DNA from: Aselliscus stoliczkanus
Lineage: Eukaryota > Chordata > Mammalia > Chiroptera > Hipposideridae
Assembly (NCBI GenBank): GCA_033961575.1
Contig: CM066737.1
Span: 104,064,709 to 104,128,708, forward strand
Direction: 5' to 3'
Length of the DNA stretch: 64,000 nt
The position numbers and the translations under genes were made by a program. Shown one piece after another: positions 21,783-32,407 of the stretch. The first letter of the stretch is position 1; every line of letters starts with the position of its first letter. Under the pieces are notes generated by a model, which made no database searches, was not told where the DNA came from, and worked only from the letters and a program-made list of their open reading frames with translations.

Positions 21783-21795
21783 CCTAGCTACAAAC

Positions 21796-21948
21796 GGAAT
21801 TTCCACTTTTTGATTTTTTTTTTTTTTTTTTTTTGAGAGCAGTGTCACTGTCCCTCATCTGTGCCATCCGAACCAGGGCCACTGGCATCCCAAGCCAGCT
21901 CTTAACCACTGCACCACTCGGCCGGCCCAGGAATTTCCACTTTTTGAT
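21796..21948 (-). mobile_element. Short head-only SINE, antisense, 19-bp TSD
   Basis: The element at 21815-21929 reads T-run, GAGAGCAGTGTCACTG, CCTCATCTGTGCCATCCGAACC, GGCATCCCAAGCCAGC, TTAACCACTGCACCACTCGG, CCGGCCC. Perfect 19-bp TSDs (GGAATTTCCACTTTTTGAT) lie at 21796-21814 and 21930-21948. The long TSD and T-run indicate a fairly young insertion. Confidence 0.93.
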
Positions 21949-22058
21949 GGAAAAGGTAGCAAAGAGTTTCTGGCTACCTTTAATACACCTTTGACTCTTC
22001 TCCACTAGGGCTTATATCTAGTCCATTTCCCTCAAACCCCTGTGATCTTCCAGTCAAT

Positions 22059-22182
22059 AAGATTCCACTATGGGGCCGGCTGAGTGTGGTTAAGCGCTGG
22101 CTTGGGAAGCCAGCAGCCCCGGTTCGGTCCCACATTAGAGGGCCAGTGACACTGCCCTGAAAAAAAAAAAGATTCCACTATG
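22059..22182 (+). mobile_element. Short head-only SINE, sense, perfect 14-bp TSD
   Basis: Element 22073-22168 starts GGGGCCGGCTGAGTG, has lost the GCGCG part of the A box (GAGTGTGGTTAAGC), keeps hairpin GCTGGCTTGGGAAGCCAGC and B box GGTTCGGTCCC, and ends in an A-run. TSDs AAGATTCCACTATG occur at 22059-22072 and 22169-22182. It is opposed to the copy at 21.8 kb, about 140 bp away. Confidence 0.92.
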
Positions 22183-23156
22183 AATTTACATTCCATCTTT
22201 GTTTTGGGAAACTGAAGGTTAATCTTGTTTTTCCTTTTGAATTCAACTGAGTACTTTTTTTTCTGTGTTAATATAGTCTTCATTTCTGAGTTTCCAGTTT
22301 GAGGGAAGTCTTGTCAGCTATCCTTCCAGAACTCCATATTTCTTTTGTGTACTCCAATGTTTAGGAAACTAAGATATGTTTGTTAAACAAAGCCAGCTTG
22401 CAGTTGTTATTTTTCATAAAGCAGCAAGGTTTTTCTGCTGTGCCAGTGAGGAATTTCTGCCACAGACAAGAAGGCTATCACAGTTGTCTATGTGCCCTGT
22501 GGCACCACAAGCGCACAATTTGCCTGCTGGCTCTCTTTTCTATCTAGGAAACATTGTTCCTAAATTGTTCATTGTCTGCTAAGCAATATTCAACAATGGG
22601 GCAGCAATTTGCCCCTCGTTGTTAGAATTAATTATTACAATTAGGTCAAAAAGAAGCTCATTTGAGCCCAGTGGTCATGCAGAATCGGGAATCACCAGAG
22701 AAAACCAACACGGTTTGAGCTCTGCCTTTTATCTGCTGCGCGATAAAGCAATGAAATGGAACAGAGAATTCATTTCGTTTTTGTTCTCATCCAAACTCTC
22801 ATGTTCTTTTTAACTGCTAAGACTTCTAAAAAGATGCATTTAGATATGGGGTATTGTTTTGGCCCTGCTGACAGAAGGAATCTACCCTCCTTTTAATTCC
22901 AGAGTTGTTCCCATGTCCATTTAGTGTGGCTCATTTCCTTTCTAAATGAAATGAAATTTGCATTTATATAGCCCCTGACATACCACATGGGATACTAAAC
23001 ATCCCCGAATGGCAGAAACTATTCAGAAGCTTAGAACTGAAGCTCCTGTAGCAGACAGATCCATCTTCAAACTCTCAGACCACCTAATGCTACTGCTCCA
23101 AGAGCTCAGTGGGATAGGAATAGAAGTCAGGGAAGTAAAGTTTTGTATCCTTTTTT
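22183..23156. other. Repeat-free block, candidate regulatory or conserved non-coding DNA
   Basis: From about 22370 to 22980 I see no interspersed repeat, and base composition is balanced compared with the AT-rich surroundings. It holds an imperfect palindrome at 22592-22622 (AACAATGGGGCA … TGCCCCTCGTTGTT) with two outward SOX-like AACAATG/CGTTGTT motifs, next to an AATTAATTATTACAATTA homeobox-like tract. Calling it an enhancer is inference; no conservation data are available here. Confidence 0.35.
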
Positions 23157-23378
23157 CCAGCTTTATTAAGATAGAACTGACATATTACATAGGTAAGTTT
23201 AAGGTGTACAATACATGTATAGATTGCAAATTACCACCACAAGGTTAATTAACACTGCCATCACTTAATTACCAGTTTTTTCATGGTGAGAATATTTAAG
23301 ACCTACTCTCTTAACAACTTTCAAGTATATAATACATTACTGTTAACTGTACCCACCGTGCTGTACATTAGATCCAAA
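23157..23378 (-). mobile_element. LINE-1 3'UTR, antisense (left arm of an inverted pair)
   Basis: Begins at CCAGCTTTATTAAGATAGAA, continues through 'tttaaggtgtacaatacatg', 'aactttcaagtatataata' and ends at 'ctgtacattagatcc'. It is the reverse complement of the segment found in sense at 23551-23788. Confidence 0.8.
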
Positions 23379-23795
23379 AACTTGTAACTGGAAGTTGTTC
23401 CATATGTATGTGGAATTCTAAAAGACCAAAATCATAGAAACAGATAGTAAAGTGGTGGTTGTCTGGGGCTAGGGATGGGGGTGAGGAAAATGGGGAGATG
23501 TTGGCCAAAGGATACAAATTTCAAATTATGAGGTGAATATTTTCCAGGAGTCTAATGTACAGCATGGTGACTGGAGTTAACAATACTGTACTGTATACTT
23601 GAAAGTTGCTAAGAAAGCAGATCTTAAATGTTCTCAACACACACACACTCAATTATGTGAGGTGATGGCTGTGTGAACTGAGCTTATTGTGATAATCATT
23701 TCTGGATATATACATATGTATCAAATTACCACAGCATACAGCTTAAAATTGCATATGCTATTTGTCAATTGTATCTCAATAAAGCTGGGAAAGAA
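23379..23795 (+). mobile_element. LINE-1 3'UTR, sense (right arm of an inverted pair)
   Basis: Sense L1 3'UTR: 'tatgtggaattctaaaagacc', 'gatagtaaagtggtggttgtc', 'tctaatgtacagcatggtga', 'ttaacaatactgtactgtatac', 'ttgaaagttgctaagaaagc', 'ttgtatctcaataaagctgg'. It includes a small CA tract at 23637-23648 and reaches the element 3' end. Confidence 0.8.
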
Positions 23796-23844
23796 ACATG
23801 ACTTCCCCTGTTTGTCCTTCCATTCCTTTAACAAGAGGACAAAA

Positions 23845-24350
23845 ATTTAAAAAAAAAATTTAAACGATTTTATTGGGGGAATTAGAGGAGGTGAACAGCA
23901 TTGGAAAACCATGGAAGGGGAACAGACAAGTTGCTGTCCTTTTGTTCCTCAGTCTAGTTGTGGAGGACGTCGCTTCACTGGCCCATGTTGATATATTATC
24001 ACTATGATTTTCCCAGGTGAGGCAGATCATCGCTGGCCTCTGAACGGCCACTCACAGTGGCTCTTGGCAGCTCACACTGGCTGCCAGCTGCTCACACTGG
24101 CTGCCAGCCACTCACGCTGGCTGCTGGCCACTCACTGTAGCCTATGGCAGCCCCCTGCAGCAGGGGCTGCAGCTATGTCGTCCCCCGGGGACTCACAGCA
24201 GCCCAGCTCCAGGTGGAGCTGTTGTTCACCATCTTAGCTGTAGAGGGCAGTGTCACTGGCCCTCATATGTGGGATCCGAACTGGGGCCACTGGCGTCCCA
24301 AGCCAGCTCTTAACCAATGCTCCATTCAGCTGGCCCTTAAAAATTTTTTT
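23845..24350 (-). mobile_element. Long-form SINE, antisense, with five internal 20-bp units
   Basis: Element about 23855-24337. On the minus strand: head with GAGCTGGCTTGGGACGCCAG and B box, CTGCAGCCCCTGCTGC, then about five copies of a GTGAGTGGCCAGCAGCCAGC-like unit (24028-24135), and a tail ending ATAAAATCG at 23862-23876. Other long copies here have three or four units, so this one has the longest array. The AATAAA is degraded to CAATAAAATC-like form. The flanks are A/T runs, so the TSD is not clear-cut. Confidence 0.85.
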
Positions 24351-26300
24351 ATCCACGAACAAAACTCAAAACTCTGACACAGCCAACTTAGTCAACAGAA
24401 AATAAAACCTCTCATTCATTTGGCTTGTTTGTTAGCATGATGGCCAAAATGATCAGGTTGGCTGCTTCACAACCAGTGTGGACTAGCCATACTTAAATGT
24501 GAATTTGTGCTATTGTAGCTTCTCTATATGTTCATGGGGAATATTAGCAATGGAACAATTTCTGTCTTCATTTTGACTTTTGCCTGATATATGAAAATAA
24601 TTAATCCTGCATTCCAAAGAAAACAAAAATGTCAAAATTACTGCTTGAGAAACAATTAGATGACCAACTTTACTGAAGCTATAGAGCATCAATCAAGGTG
24701 ATATTCGGGGAGAATTTGTGAGGGGAATTTCATTGAACAGAGCTGGGTTGTAAGCCACCATCATCCCAGGGACTGTGTGGGATGCCTGTCCTTCATTTCT
24801 AATCAAGAGAGGTTTGACACATTCTGTAGCTTCAAAGGGACACATTGGCCAGATCCCTGATTCCCATCTGCAAAGCCTGAAACTAGAGATGATCTCTGAA
24901 GATGGGAACAAAGGACAGGCAGTTGGGTTGAGACAGGTCTACTGAGGCAGACAATAGATGAGCGTTTCCCATGGACCAGCTGGGAAGCCTGGTGCCATTT
25001 TAAATGCGACCTGAGATATCAGTGTGGAGGGGAGCTGGGACCTCACTGGGGGAGTCCATGTAAAGTAGACTACTGAAGGGTTAGCTGCTGAGAGGGAGCA
25101 GCCAACCAGAGACAGGCCCACCCCACTTCACGGGAAGTGCCATCAAATATTACCAGGGAGAGCCCCTGAAGAACTCAGGCCCAGAACTGATACAGGGAGT
25201 TTATCACAGTGCCAGATAAGTAAGGACATTCCCACTCTTGTACCTCTGGACTCCTCTCCACTCTTTAGATGCTGGTCTTGTCAGAACTGCGATTAGGGAG
25301 ATGGCGGCTGGGGGGAGTGGGGAACATGACCTGCTTCCCTGGCCTCCTTCCTGGAGAGGGCCCTTAGATCGGGGAGAAGGGAGTTTTTAACTGTAAGTTA
25401 AAACTATCTAACAAGGCCATGACACTCTAAATTATGAATTAGAACCACGCTTTTTAAGTATAAGAAGACTATGGAGCTTTTCTTTCCCTAAGAGTGGTCA
25501 GAAAAGCCCCAAGACTGCCTGAGTTTTTGTCTAGGATCAGAGGTGGCATTTCCCCCCACTGAACAGAAAGTGACATGGGGAACAGAAATCACCATGCTTT
25601 CTAGTTACGTTTGTCCTACATGTCCTGTTTGTTCATAATACTGTTTCCATCTCTAAAACGTAACTTCTGTAGGGCCTTTTTTAAGTTAAGGAGCCTTAGA
25701 AGGCATCCGGTCTTCATTTTACAGGTGAGACTTTTAAAACCCAGACTCTTAGATTCCAACGCCAAGCATCCTCAGGTTTAAGATACCTGAGTATGTATTT
25801 CATTATTACTGTTGGTGACAGACTCAGGATTAGAATCAAGGTGTCCCAACTTAATCTGGTGCCCTTTCATTTTACTACACCACCTCTGTTTTGCATATTG
25901 TGATATATACAAATAAGGAGATAAAGGCATCTGAAGAATTGCTACCTCGATGTAGCCATTTCATTTAATTGACAGGTTGTTGGATTGATCTGGCTGATCT
26001 AGAAAAATGGCCATTTCACTACGTTTATATACATATTCTGAAGTGGTCCCATAGCTTTAAAATAGTGATTTGTCTTCAGTTACATTGAAATATAATGAAC
26101 GTTAAAGCTTACCTCAATTACCAAAATACATAGTTAATGTAGATCTCAGGGCAGAGGCTCACCTTTCTGAGTCCAGCACATAATTCATCACCTAAAATCT
26201 GATGTTGGGATTTTACTTATATGTACAGTTGGACACGGAAGGAGGGGGAACATGTTTTTTAAATTCAGTTATTTGAATTTCCTAATTTTTTGTTCAAAAT

Positions 26301-26304
<4 letters not shown>
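24351..26304. other. Unassigned sequence
   Basis: About 1.95 kb without a recognised gene or confident repeat. 24.7-25.4 kb is more GC-rich. Short minus-strand frames have no domain. Confidence 0.4.

Positions 26305-26345
<41 letters not shown>
26305..26345 (+). repeat. (TA)20 microsatellite
   Basis: A continuous TA dinucleotide run of about 41 bases. Confidence 0.95.
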
Positions 26346-26349
<4 letters not shown>

Positions 26350-27409
26350 TAAATAATATATATACATATGTAAACTAAGTAACCATACATAAATAAATTC
26401 TAGCACCATTCTACCTCTAGCATGCTGTCACCATTCAGCAACCACTTCTCCTGCCCACTGATCTGCTTCCTAGAGAAATTTCTAATTCACCTAAGAAGTA
26501 GTTTTTTACAACATGAATATTTGGAAATTACACAGGAAGTGCTACATAACACATCTTTATACCTGTCCATTTCTTGGGATGAAAAAACAAAGAAACTATT
26601 AAAATAGAGTGTCAGTTAACCAGGATTCAAGGACTTTTCAAACCACAAAATTATGAACTCCAGTTTCTAAAAAAAATAGCAATATATTTGTGGAGCAAAA
26701 GTCAGATAAATTGGCAAGAATATTTAAAGGGAATAGAAAACATTTCTCTAGCAACATTTCATCTTTTGTTAGAATCTGGTACAGTGGAACAGTCACTACG
26801 GCCAAAAATTGCCAGTAATGTCACAAGAGTCACAGTCTATTTCTAAATTGCCCCTAGCATTGGTTCTACCAGGCTGTGGAAGAAAATAGCTAATTTTCAG
26901 TAGGTAGTTTTTAAAAATCTAAATTAAAATGCATACATCTGGAAGAGTCACTATAATGACAATTAAAAGGAGATGATGATATGTGTCCTTTTAAGCCCAT
27001 TTTTTATCAAACGTTATGTTCTCTTGTGGAAGAGGTTCAGAGGCATTTCCTTTTAATTATGCTCTGGAGACCAAAAAGAAGTCGCCAGGTTTCCCTTCCA
27101 CATGATATCAGAATAAATCAACAAGATGATTTTACACAGGGAAGACATACAGGATAAGAAGAATTCAAAATGTTTCTAAGAGAAAATTCTTATCATCAAA
27201 GAAAGAAGGAAAATGAAACAAGTGTCAAGGCAGAAAAAAGAATTCAGTTTTTTAAAAAAACAAAACTCTGTAGCTTCCTCACCCAGCAAAGTCTAAGGCT
27301 GACAGGGCATGTAGTTTGGCCATGGAATTAGATTTGTTGGTCATGTTTTTCTATGTCCAGGTGCAGAAAATATTTCTCCGACTTCTAAGGTAATGGAAAA
27401 CTTGCAACC

Positions 27410-27413
<4 letters not shown>
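26346..27413. other. Unassigned sequence
   Basis: AT-rich unique-looking DNA. No gene or repeat recognised. Confidence 0.4.
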
Positions 27414-27464
<51 letters not shown>

Positions 27465-27470
27465 GTGTGT
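27414..27470 (+). repeat. (GT)n microsatellite with GTAT interruption
   Basis: A GT run of about 57 bases, interrupted near 27456-27462 by GTATGTATGT. Confidence 0.95.
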
Positions 27471-27574
27471 AGAAGCAGATATATAGATAGAGATGGAGAT
27501 AGAAATATTTTTTTTCACTGTAATGCCAATTAGTTTAAACGCCATGAAGTTAGGAGTTGTGTCTTAGGCATCTC

Positions 27575-28345
27575 TGTTTTTTTCTGTTTTTTAACATGAA
27601 TAAGATTTATTGGGGAGACTTTTGTGAGTTATAAAGTAAGGAATAGGCAGTCTAACACCTGAGAAAGGGAGAGGGAAGGACAGGAATGGGTAGGAAGAGC
27701 CTCAGACAATAGCACAGTCCTAAGAAAATTCTGGGAAGGCGAATGGGGAGACCTTCAGCCAACGTGACCCATCAGGAGAGTTGGCCATTATACTGACTCA
27801 CTATAGTCCTGCCATAACTCATTTACCGATAGAAACGTCATGGGGGAAGCGTGGCCTCAGCAGAAACACAGTGGTGGGTCCCCTCGGCAGCAGCTAGGGT
27901 TCACAATCAACTCCACTTCCCAGTGGAGCAAATTTGAGTGATGTGTTTTCATTGCCACCATAGCACCTCTTTTAAGTCTTCAGGTTTTTGTGTTTGATGA
28001 ACATAAAGACCATAAATGTTTTCATGCCACCAAATCTTGCCTATGTATTTGATAGCTGTCACAAATCCTGTTGTGAAGTTAATGACTCTGTGGCTTAAAA
28101 ATCAACACAGCGCCCTTTCCATTCCCAATCTCCATCAGGTAGTTCTGGGCCCTGAGTCCACCTTTTTCTCTAGTAACAGGATTAACAGCATCAGGAAATT
28201 TTGTCAGTGGTTCTTTCTGTAAATGGGTATCTTCTGGTGCATCAAAACGACCTTCTGGTAACTGGTTTTTTAAGGGGTTGTTTGATAGGTTCAGACTTTC
28301 TTCCTTGAGAAGAATTTGTTTTCCTCACAGAATGACGCAGAAGGG
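27575..28345 (-). pseudogene. SDHAF4: Processed pseudogene of SDHAF4
   Basis: SDHAF4 is the mitochondrial assembly factor that helps insert flavinated SDHA into succinate dehydrogenase. On the minus strand the C-terminal half is recognisable: a leader-like SLRKTSSSQ-type stretch near 28320-28345, LPEGRFDAPED and KEPL near 28220-28270, FPD.VNPVT and EKGG near 28165-28205, and the terminal …DF stop at 28095. Single-base deletions within 28100-28160 shift the frame (the GPEPTRYGDWE region is scrambled), so no product is expected. There are no introns across the coding part. An apparent 3'UTR runs to an AATAAA (complement of 27606-27611) and a degraded A-tail at about 27575-27596. These features indicate retroposition. 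The N-terminal targeting region is missing. Recognition is from memory of the family. Confidence 0.8.
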
Positions 28346-28420
28346 GTGATCCTTTAAAATCATGAACAAGATAAGTATGCCTACTATCACCACTTCTACT
28401 CAACATGGTACTGGACGTTT
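28343..28420 (+). mobile_element. LINE-1 ORF2 fragment (about 75 bp), sense
   Basis: 'cctttaaaatcatgaacaag', 'ataagtatgcctactatcac', 'cacttctactcaacatggta' parallels the L1 ORF2 segment for the G-T-R-Q-G-C-P-L-S reverse-transcriptase neighbourhood. It abuts the 5' end of the SDHAF4 pseudogene in opposite orientation. It may be host DNA or part of a chimeric insertion. Confidence 0.6.
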
Positions 28421-28499
28421 ACGGCTCTCCATGCTATGGCCAGACCGTGTCCAAGAAACCCAGATAGCCGGTATAATGTCATGGCGCCGACTCCCCTGG

Positions 28500-28590
28500 G
28501 ACATCTTTATTTCTCCCCAAAGAACACGCCTCCTCAGCCCGCACCTAACACAGCTCTTCACCAGTAGACATTCAATAAGTATTTAAAGGA
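28500..28590 (+). repeat. L2 3' end, sense
   Basis: 'cacctaacacagctcttcac' followed by 'agacattcaataagtattta' is the L2 terminal signature (…cacagtgcc…gtagacactcaataaatattt). Confidence 0.55.
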
Positions 28591-28984
28591 TAAATTTCAT
28601 CTTGGACTATCTTGAACTACTGCCAGAGAACTACTTATCTGGAAAGGACCTTGGCACACTGCTCAAGAGAGATACTCAGAGCAGCATAGATGAGACATCA
28701 GCTGAAACAAGAGTCTCAGATTCTAGTTTGAGAGGCCCATTCATAAAGATCCAGCTGATTCAGACAAAGCTGCCGGTGTGGGGGGAGGGGTCTGTGGGTT
28801 GGTTTACCAGGCTCCTCACATAATTGGACAATGTCTCCTATAAAAGAACCCATTCCAAGGAAACAAAGTTGAGCTTGGTACCCAAGTTTCACCCAAGGAC
28901 AGTGGTTCTGTATAAAATGAGAGGGCACAGTTTTGAGTATATGTGGCTCAAGCTGGTGTCTGACTGACAGGTATTAAGTATATC

Positions 28985-29155
28985 ACACTGATTAGAATCT
29001 AGGGCTTTGGGTATGAAGTCAAACTCTGCAATAAGTAGCTCTGTGACATTGAGCGTATTCCTTAGCCTCTCTTGGACTCAGTTCCTTTGGCTGTAAAATT
29101 GGGTCATCATTATTATGGAATCCCATAGGGTTGTGGAAATTACGTAAGCATGGCT
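28985..29155 (+). repeat. MIR SINE, sense
   Basis: 'ctctgcaataagtagctctgtgac', 'cttagcctctcttggactcag', 'ggctgtaaaattgggtcatc', 'agggttgtggaaattacgtaa' in MIR order. Confidence 0.7.
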
Positions 29156-29799
29156 TCTGGTTTCCAACAAATTGACAAAGCAGCCCCTACAAAAGTAAGA
29201 GGAAACCATGAACTAGAGAAGTAAAATTATGAAAACCTTCAGATGCCCTGAGGGGCTGAAGGCAGCCTGTCATAAATGAGCGGGGTAATGAGAAGGCAGC
29301 TCCCTGGGGTGGAAGGCTGCAGCAGTGGACACACGACTTCAAAGTTCTCCTATTGTTTTTTGTTATTTGTTGTTTGGTTTGGTTTTCCCTATTGTATTTT
29401 TTTGTTTTGTTTCCTCGCATTACCTAGAGGCTATCATTGCCTGTCCCACTGCTAGAGAAATTCAGGCTGCCAGAGGTCTGTGAGGGTGATATCCAGATAA
29501 CAAAGAAGTCCTCTGTGGTGAACAGCTAATGAAAACAGGTATAGGATGAAAAGGGGAAAATAGTAACTCTACAGTGGAAAGACCTGTGAGACACATCCTT
29601 AAGCAAGCGATCAAGGTTAGCAGCATCAGTAATAAGCCACAGTTATATTATGTATCCCGGATATGACACAGTGAGAAGGGAAATTTAGCTCTGTGGTATT
29701 TTTCCCCAAAATTCATAACTCCATTCTAATTTTGAGAAAATCTCAAACACACACAAAGTGAGGAACATTCTACTAAACATCTGACCAGTGTTTCTTAAA
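29156..29799. other. Unassigned sequence
   Basis: No gene or repeat recognised. A T/G-rich stretch at 29350-29415 accounts for the open frame there. Confidence 0.4.
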
Positions 29800-30125
29800 A
29801 CTGTCAGTCATGAAAAACAAGGAAAGTCTGAGAAACTCTCACAGATCAGAGGATATGACAAATAGATGCAATGTGGCATCCTAGATTGGATAGTAGAACA
29901 CAAAAAAATGACATTAGAGGATAAACTAGTGAAACATGAATAAAGTCTGTATTCGTTTAGTTCATAATATTGGAGCAATGTTAATTTCTTAGATTTGACA
30001 AATGTACCATGGTTATGTTAGATGATAACATTAGAAGAAGCTGGATGAAGGATATATGGGAACCCTTTGAACCATATTTGCAGCTTTTCTGCAAATCTGA
30101 AATTATTTCAGATTTAAAAAGAAAA
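29800..30125 (+). mobile_element. Old L1M-type 3' end, sense
   Basis: 'gaataaagtctgtattcgtttag', 'ggagcaatgttaatttctta', 'gtaccatggttatgttagatg', 'aagctggatgaaggatatatgg', 'gcttttctgcaaatctgaaatt' is the typical sense 3' end of an L1M subfamily, ending in an A-rich tract near 30125. Confidence 0.7.
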
Positions 30126-30690
30126 TTTAAGTAAAACATGTACAGGTGACTCTGTTATCCTTAATAGCCCCTCCTCCACCCCCATGTCCTACAAACTCCC
30201 AGGCCTGGAGGAGGTTCCTTCATTCTTGTGCTGGTTCTAAGAGTTTACTATTGAATTCTCAGCAAGAGTAATCACCTGGTGGAGTAGTAGCATATGGGGT
30301 TTATGAAGGTGGTTTGTCCAGCTCTGTTTCAAGTAATAATAGATTACATTGTTTAGGGCCTACCGTCCCACTGAGGACAACTATAATAAAATACTGGACA
30401 GGTATTTAAATGTCTTCTTCAAGTCATTGAGAGCTACAAAGAAAGTAAAGAATAACAAGGCCAAGAGTCAATAGAAAAGAAAACCTCAAGAGAAATGACA
30501 GTGGCATTTGGGGCTTCGTTTCTACTCAGACCAGTTTTCAATTCAGAAAGTAGTGGCTGAAATGCTGTGAAACTAAGCAGAGATTTTAAAAGACCCTTGG
30601 GCATTAAGTAGATGAAAATTCGAGTTCAAGGCCTGCCAAAAAAGGGGAGATTCTGATGAACACCATAGGTTTCAACAGAGGGCAACACTC
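30126..30690. other. Unassigned sequence
   Basis: No gene or confident repeat recognised. Confidence 0.4.
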
Positions 30691-31650
30691 TATGAGTAAA
30701 GATAAACCAGAAATAAATAAACCCTCCTATGTCTCCAAAGAAGACATACAAGTGGCCATCGGCTCCATGAAAAGATGCTTAACATCACTAATCAGAAATG
30801 CAAATCAAAACCACAATGAGATATCACCTCACACCTGTTAGAATGACTATTATAAAAAAGACAAGAGATAACAACTGTTGCCAGGGATATGGAGAAAATG
30901 AAACCCTTGTTCACTGTTTGTTGGGAATGTAAATCGGTGCAGCCACTAGGGAAAACAGTATGGAGGTTCCTCAGAAAATTAAAAACAGTGCTACCATATG
31001 ATCCAACAATCTCACTTCTGGGTACTTATTCAAAAGAAATTAAATTACTCTCTTGAAGAGATATCTGTATCCCATGTTCAATTGCAGCATTATTCACAAT
31101 AGCCAAGATATAGAGACAACCTAAGTATCTGTCAATGAATAAATGGATAAAGTGTGGTATGTACATATGTGTGTATATATATATGTACACATATACACAA
31201 TGGAATATTATTCAGCCTTAAAAAAGAAGGAAATCTTTCCATTTGCCACAACATGGATAAACTTGGAGGACATTTTGCTAGGTGAAATAAACCAGACACC
31301 GAATACGAATATTGTATGATATCACTTAAATGGTTACCAGGGGTTCGAAGTGGGTGAAATGGGGAAATGTTAGGGTACAAAGTTTCAGTTATCAGATGAA
31401 TAAGTTCTAGAGATCTAATGTACAGCATGGTAACTATAGTTAATAATAATGTATACTTGAAATTTGCTAAGAAAATAGATTGTAAGTGGTCTCACAACAA
31501 AGAAAAAGTAACTGTGAGGTGATGGACATAAAAATTAACTTGATTGTGGTAATTATTACACAAGGTATACTTAAGACACCACACTGAACACCTTAAATAT
31601 ATACAATTTTTATTTGTCAATCGTACATAAACAAAGCCAGAAAATAATGA
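30691..31650 (+). mobile_element. LINE-1 ORF2 C-terminus and 3'UTR, sense
   Basis: 'aagaagacatacaagtggcc', 'aacatcactaatcagaaatg', 'accacaatgagatatcacct', 'caatagccaagatatagaga', 'acaatggaatattattcagc', 'gatctaatgtacagcatggtaa' and a terminal AAGCCAG AAAATAA stretch. Frames are short and broken. It contains a small TA tract near 31174-31184. Confidence 0.85.
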
Positions 31651-32070
31651 GATCTCAGCAAGACCACTAATTAAACACCATCTTAGAAAAAGCATTAATA
31701 TTTTCCTAAAACAGCAATAACTAAATAGAAAATATAAAAATAATATGTCATTCATAATGGCCATAAAATGTATAAAATGAATACACAGTACCTCAGTGGA
31801 GAAATTACTGAACTATATTGCATAACATAAAAGATCTACATTTATAAAGAGATATTTCATGTTCTGGGCTAAGTCATCTTAATATTGTGAAAAAGTCAAT
31901 TCTTCCCAAAATAATCTGTAAACTTAATATAATTTCATTCTAAACTACAGCTGGATTTTTTTTAGGAGTTTGTTGAATTATTTTGAAATTCATATGTAAG
32001 AATAAATATGCACAAATATCTATTCAACTTTGAAAAAGAAGAGCAAACAGGAGGACTTAGCCTAAGATTT

Positions 32071-32209
32071 AAGATATCCATAAATCCCTTTATTTATTTA
32101 TTTTTTGAGGGCAGTGTCACTGGACCTCATCCAAACCAGGGCCACTGGCATCCCAAGCCAGCTCTTAACCACCGTGCCACTTGGCTGGCCCAAGATATCC
32201 ATAAATCCC
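32071..32209 (-). mobile_element. Short head-only SINE, antisense, perfect 18-bp TSD
   Basis: Element 32089-32191 is the reverse complement of the head, with some head bases lost (B box region CATCCAAACCAGG). TSDs AAGATATCCATAAATCCC lie at 32071-32088 and 32192-32209. The A-tail appears as a T-rich TTTATTTATTTATTTTTT run on the plus strand. Confidence 0.93.
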
Positions 32210-32407
32210 ATAGTAATAAATACAGTAAGACACTGGCAAAAAAATGAAATCTAGCAGATAGACCAATGGAACCAAAAAGAAACTCAAGAAATAGACCCAT
32301 AAGTGCATGAAACCTTAATATCTGAAAGTGCACCACAAATTAATGGCGAAAAGGACTACTTTTTTTTTTGGTATGGCCTCAGGGAAAATTGGCGCATACA
32401 GAGAAAT

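Noticed and set aside
24030..24140. CRISPR-like short repeats
   Set aside because: The 20-bp units are direct tandem copies without spacers and lie inside a SINE; this is eukaryotic DNA.
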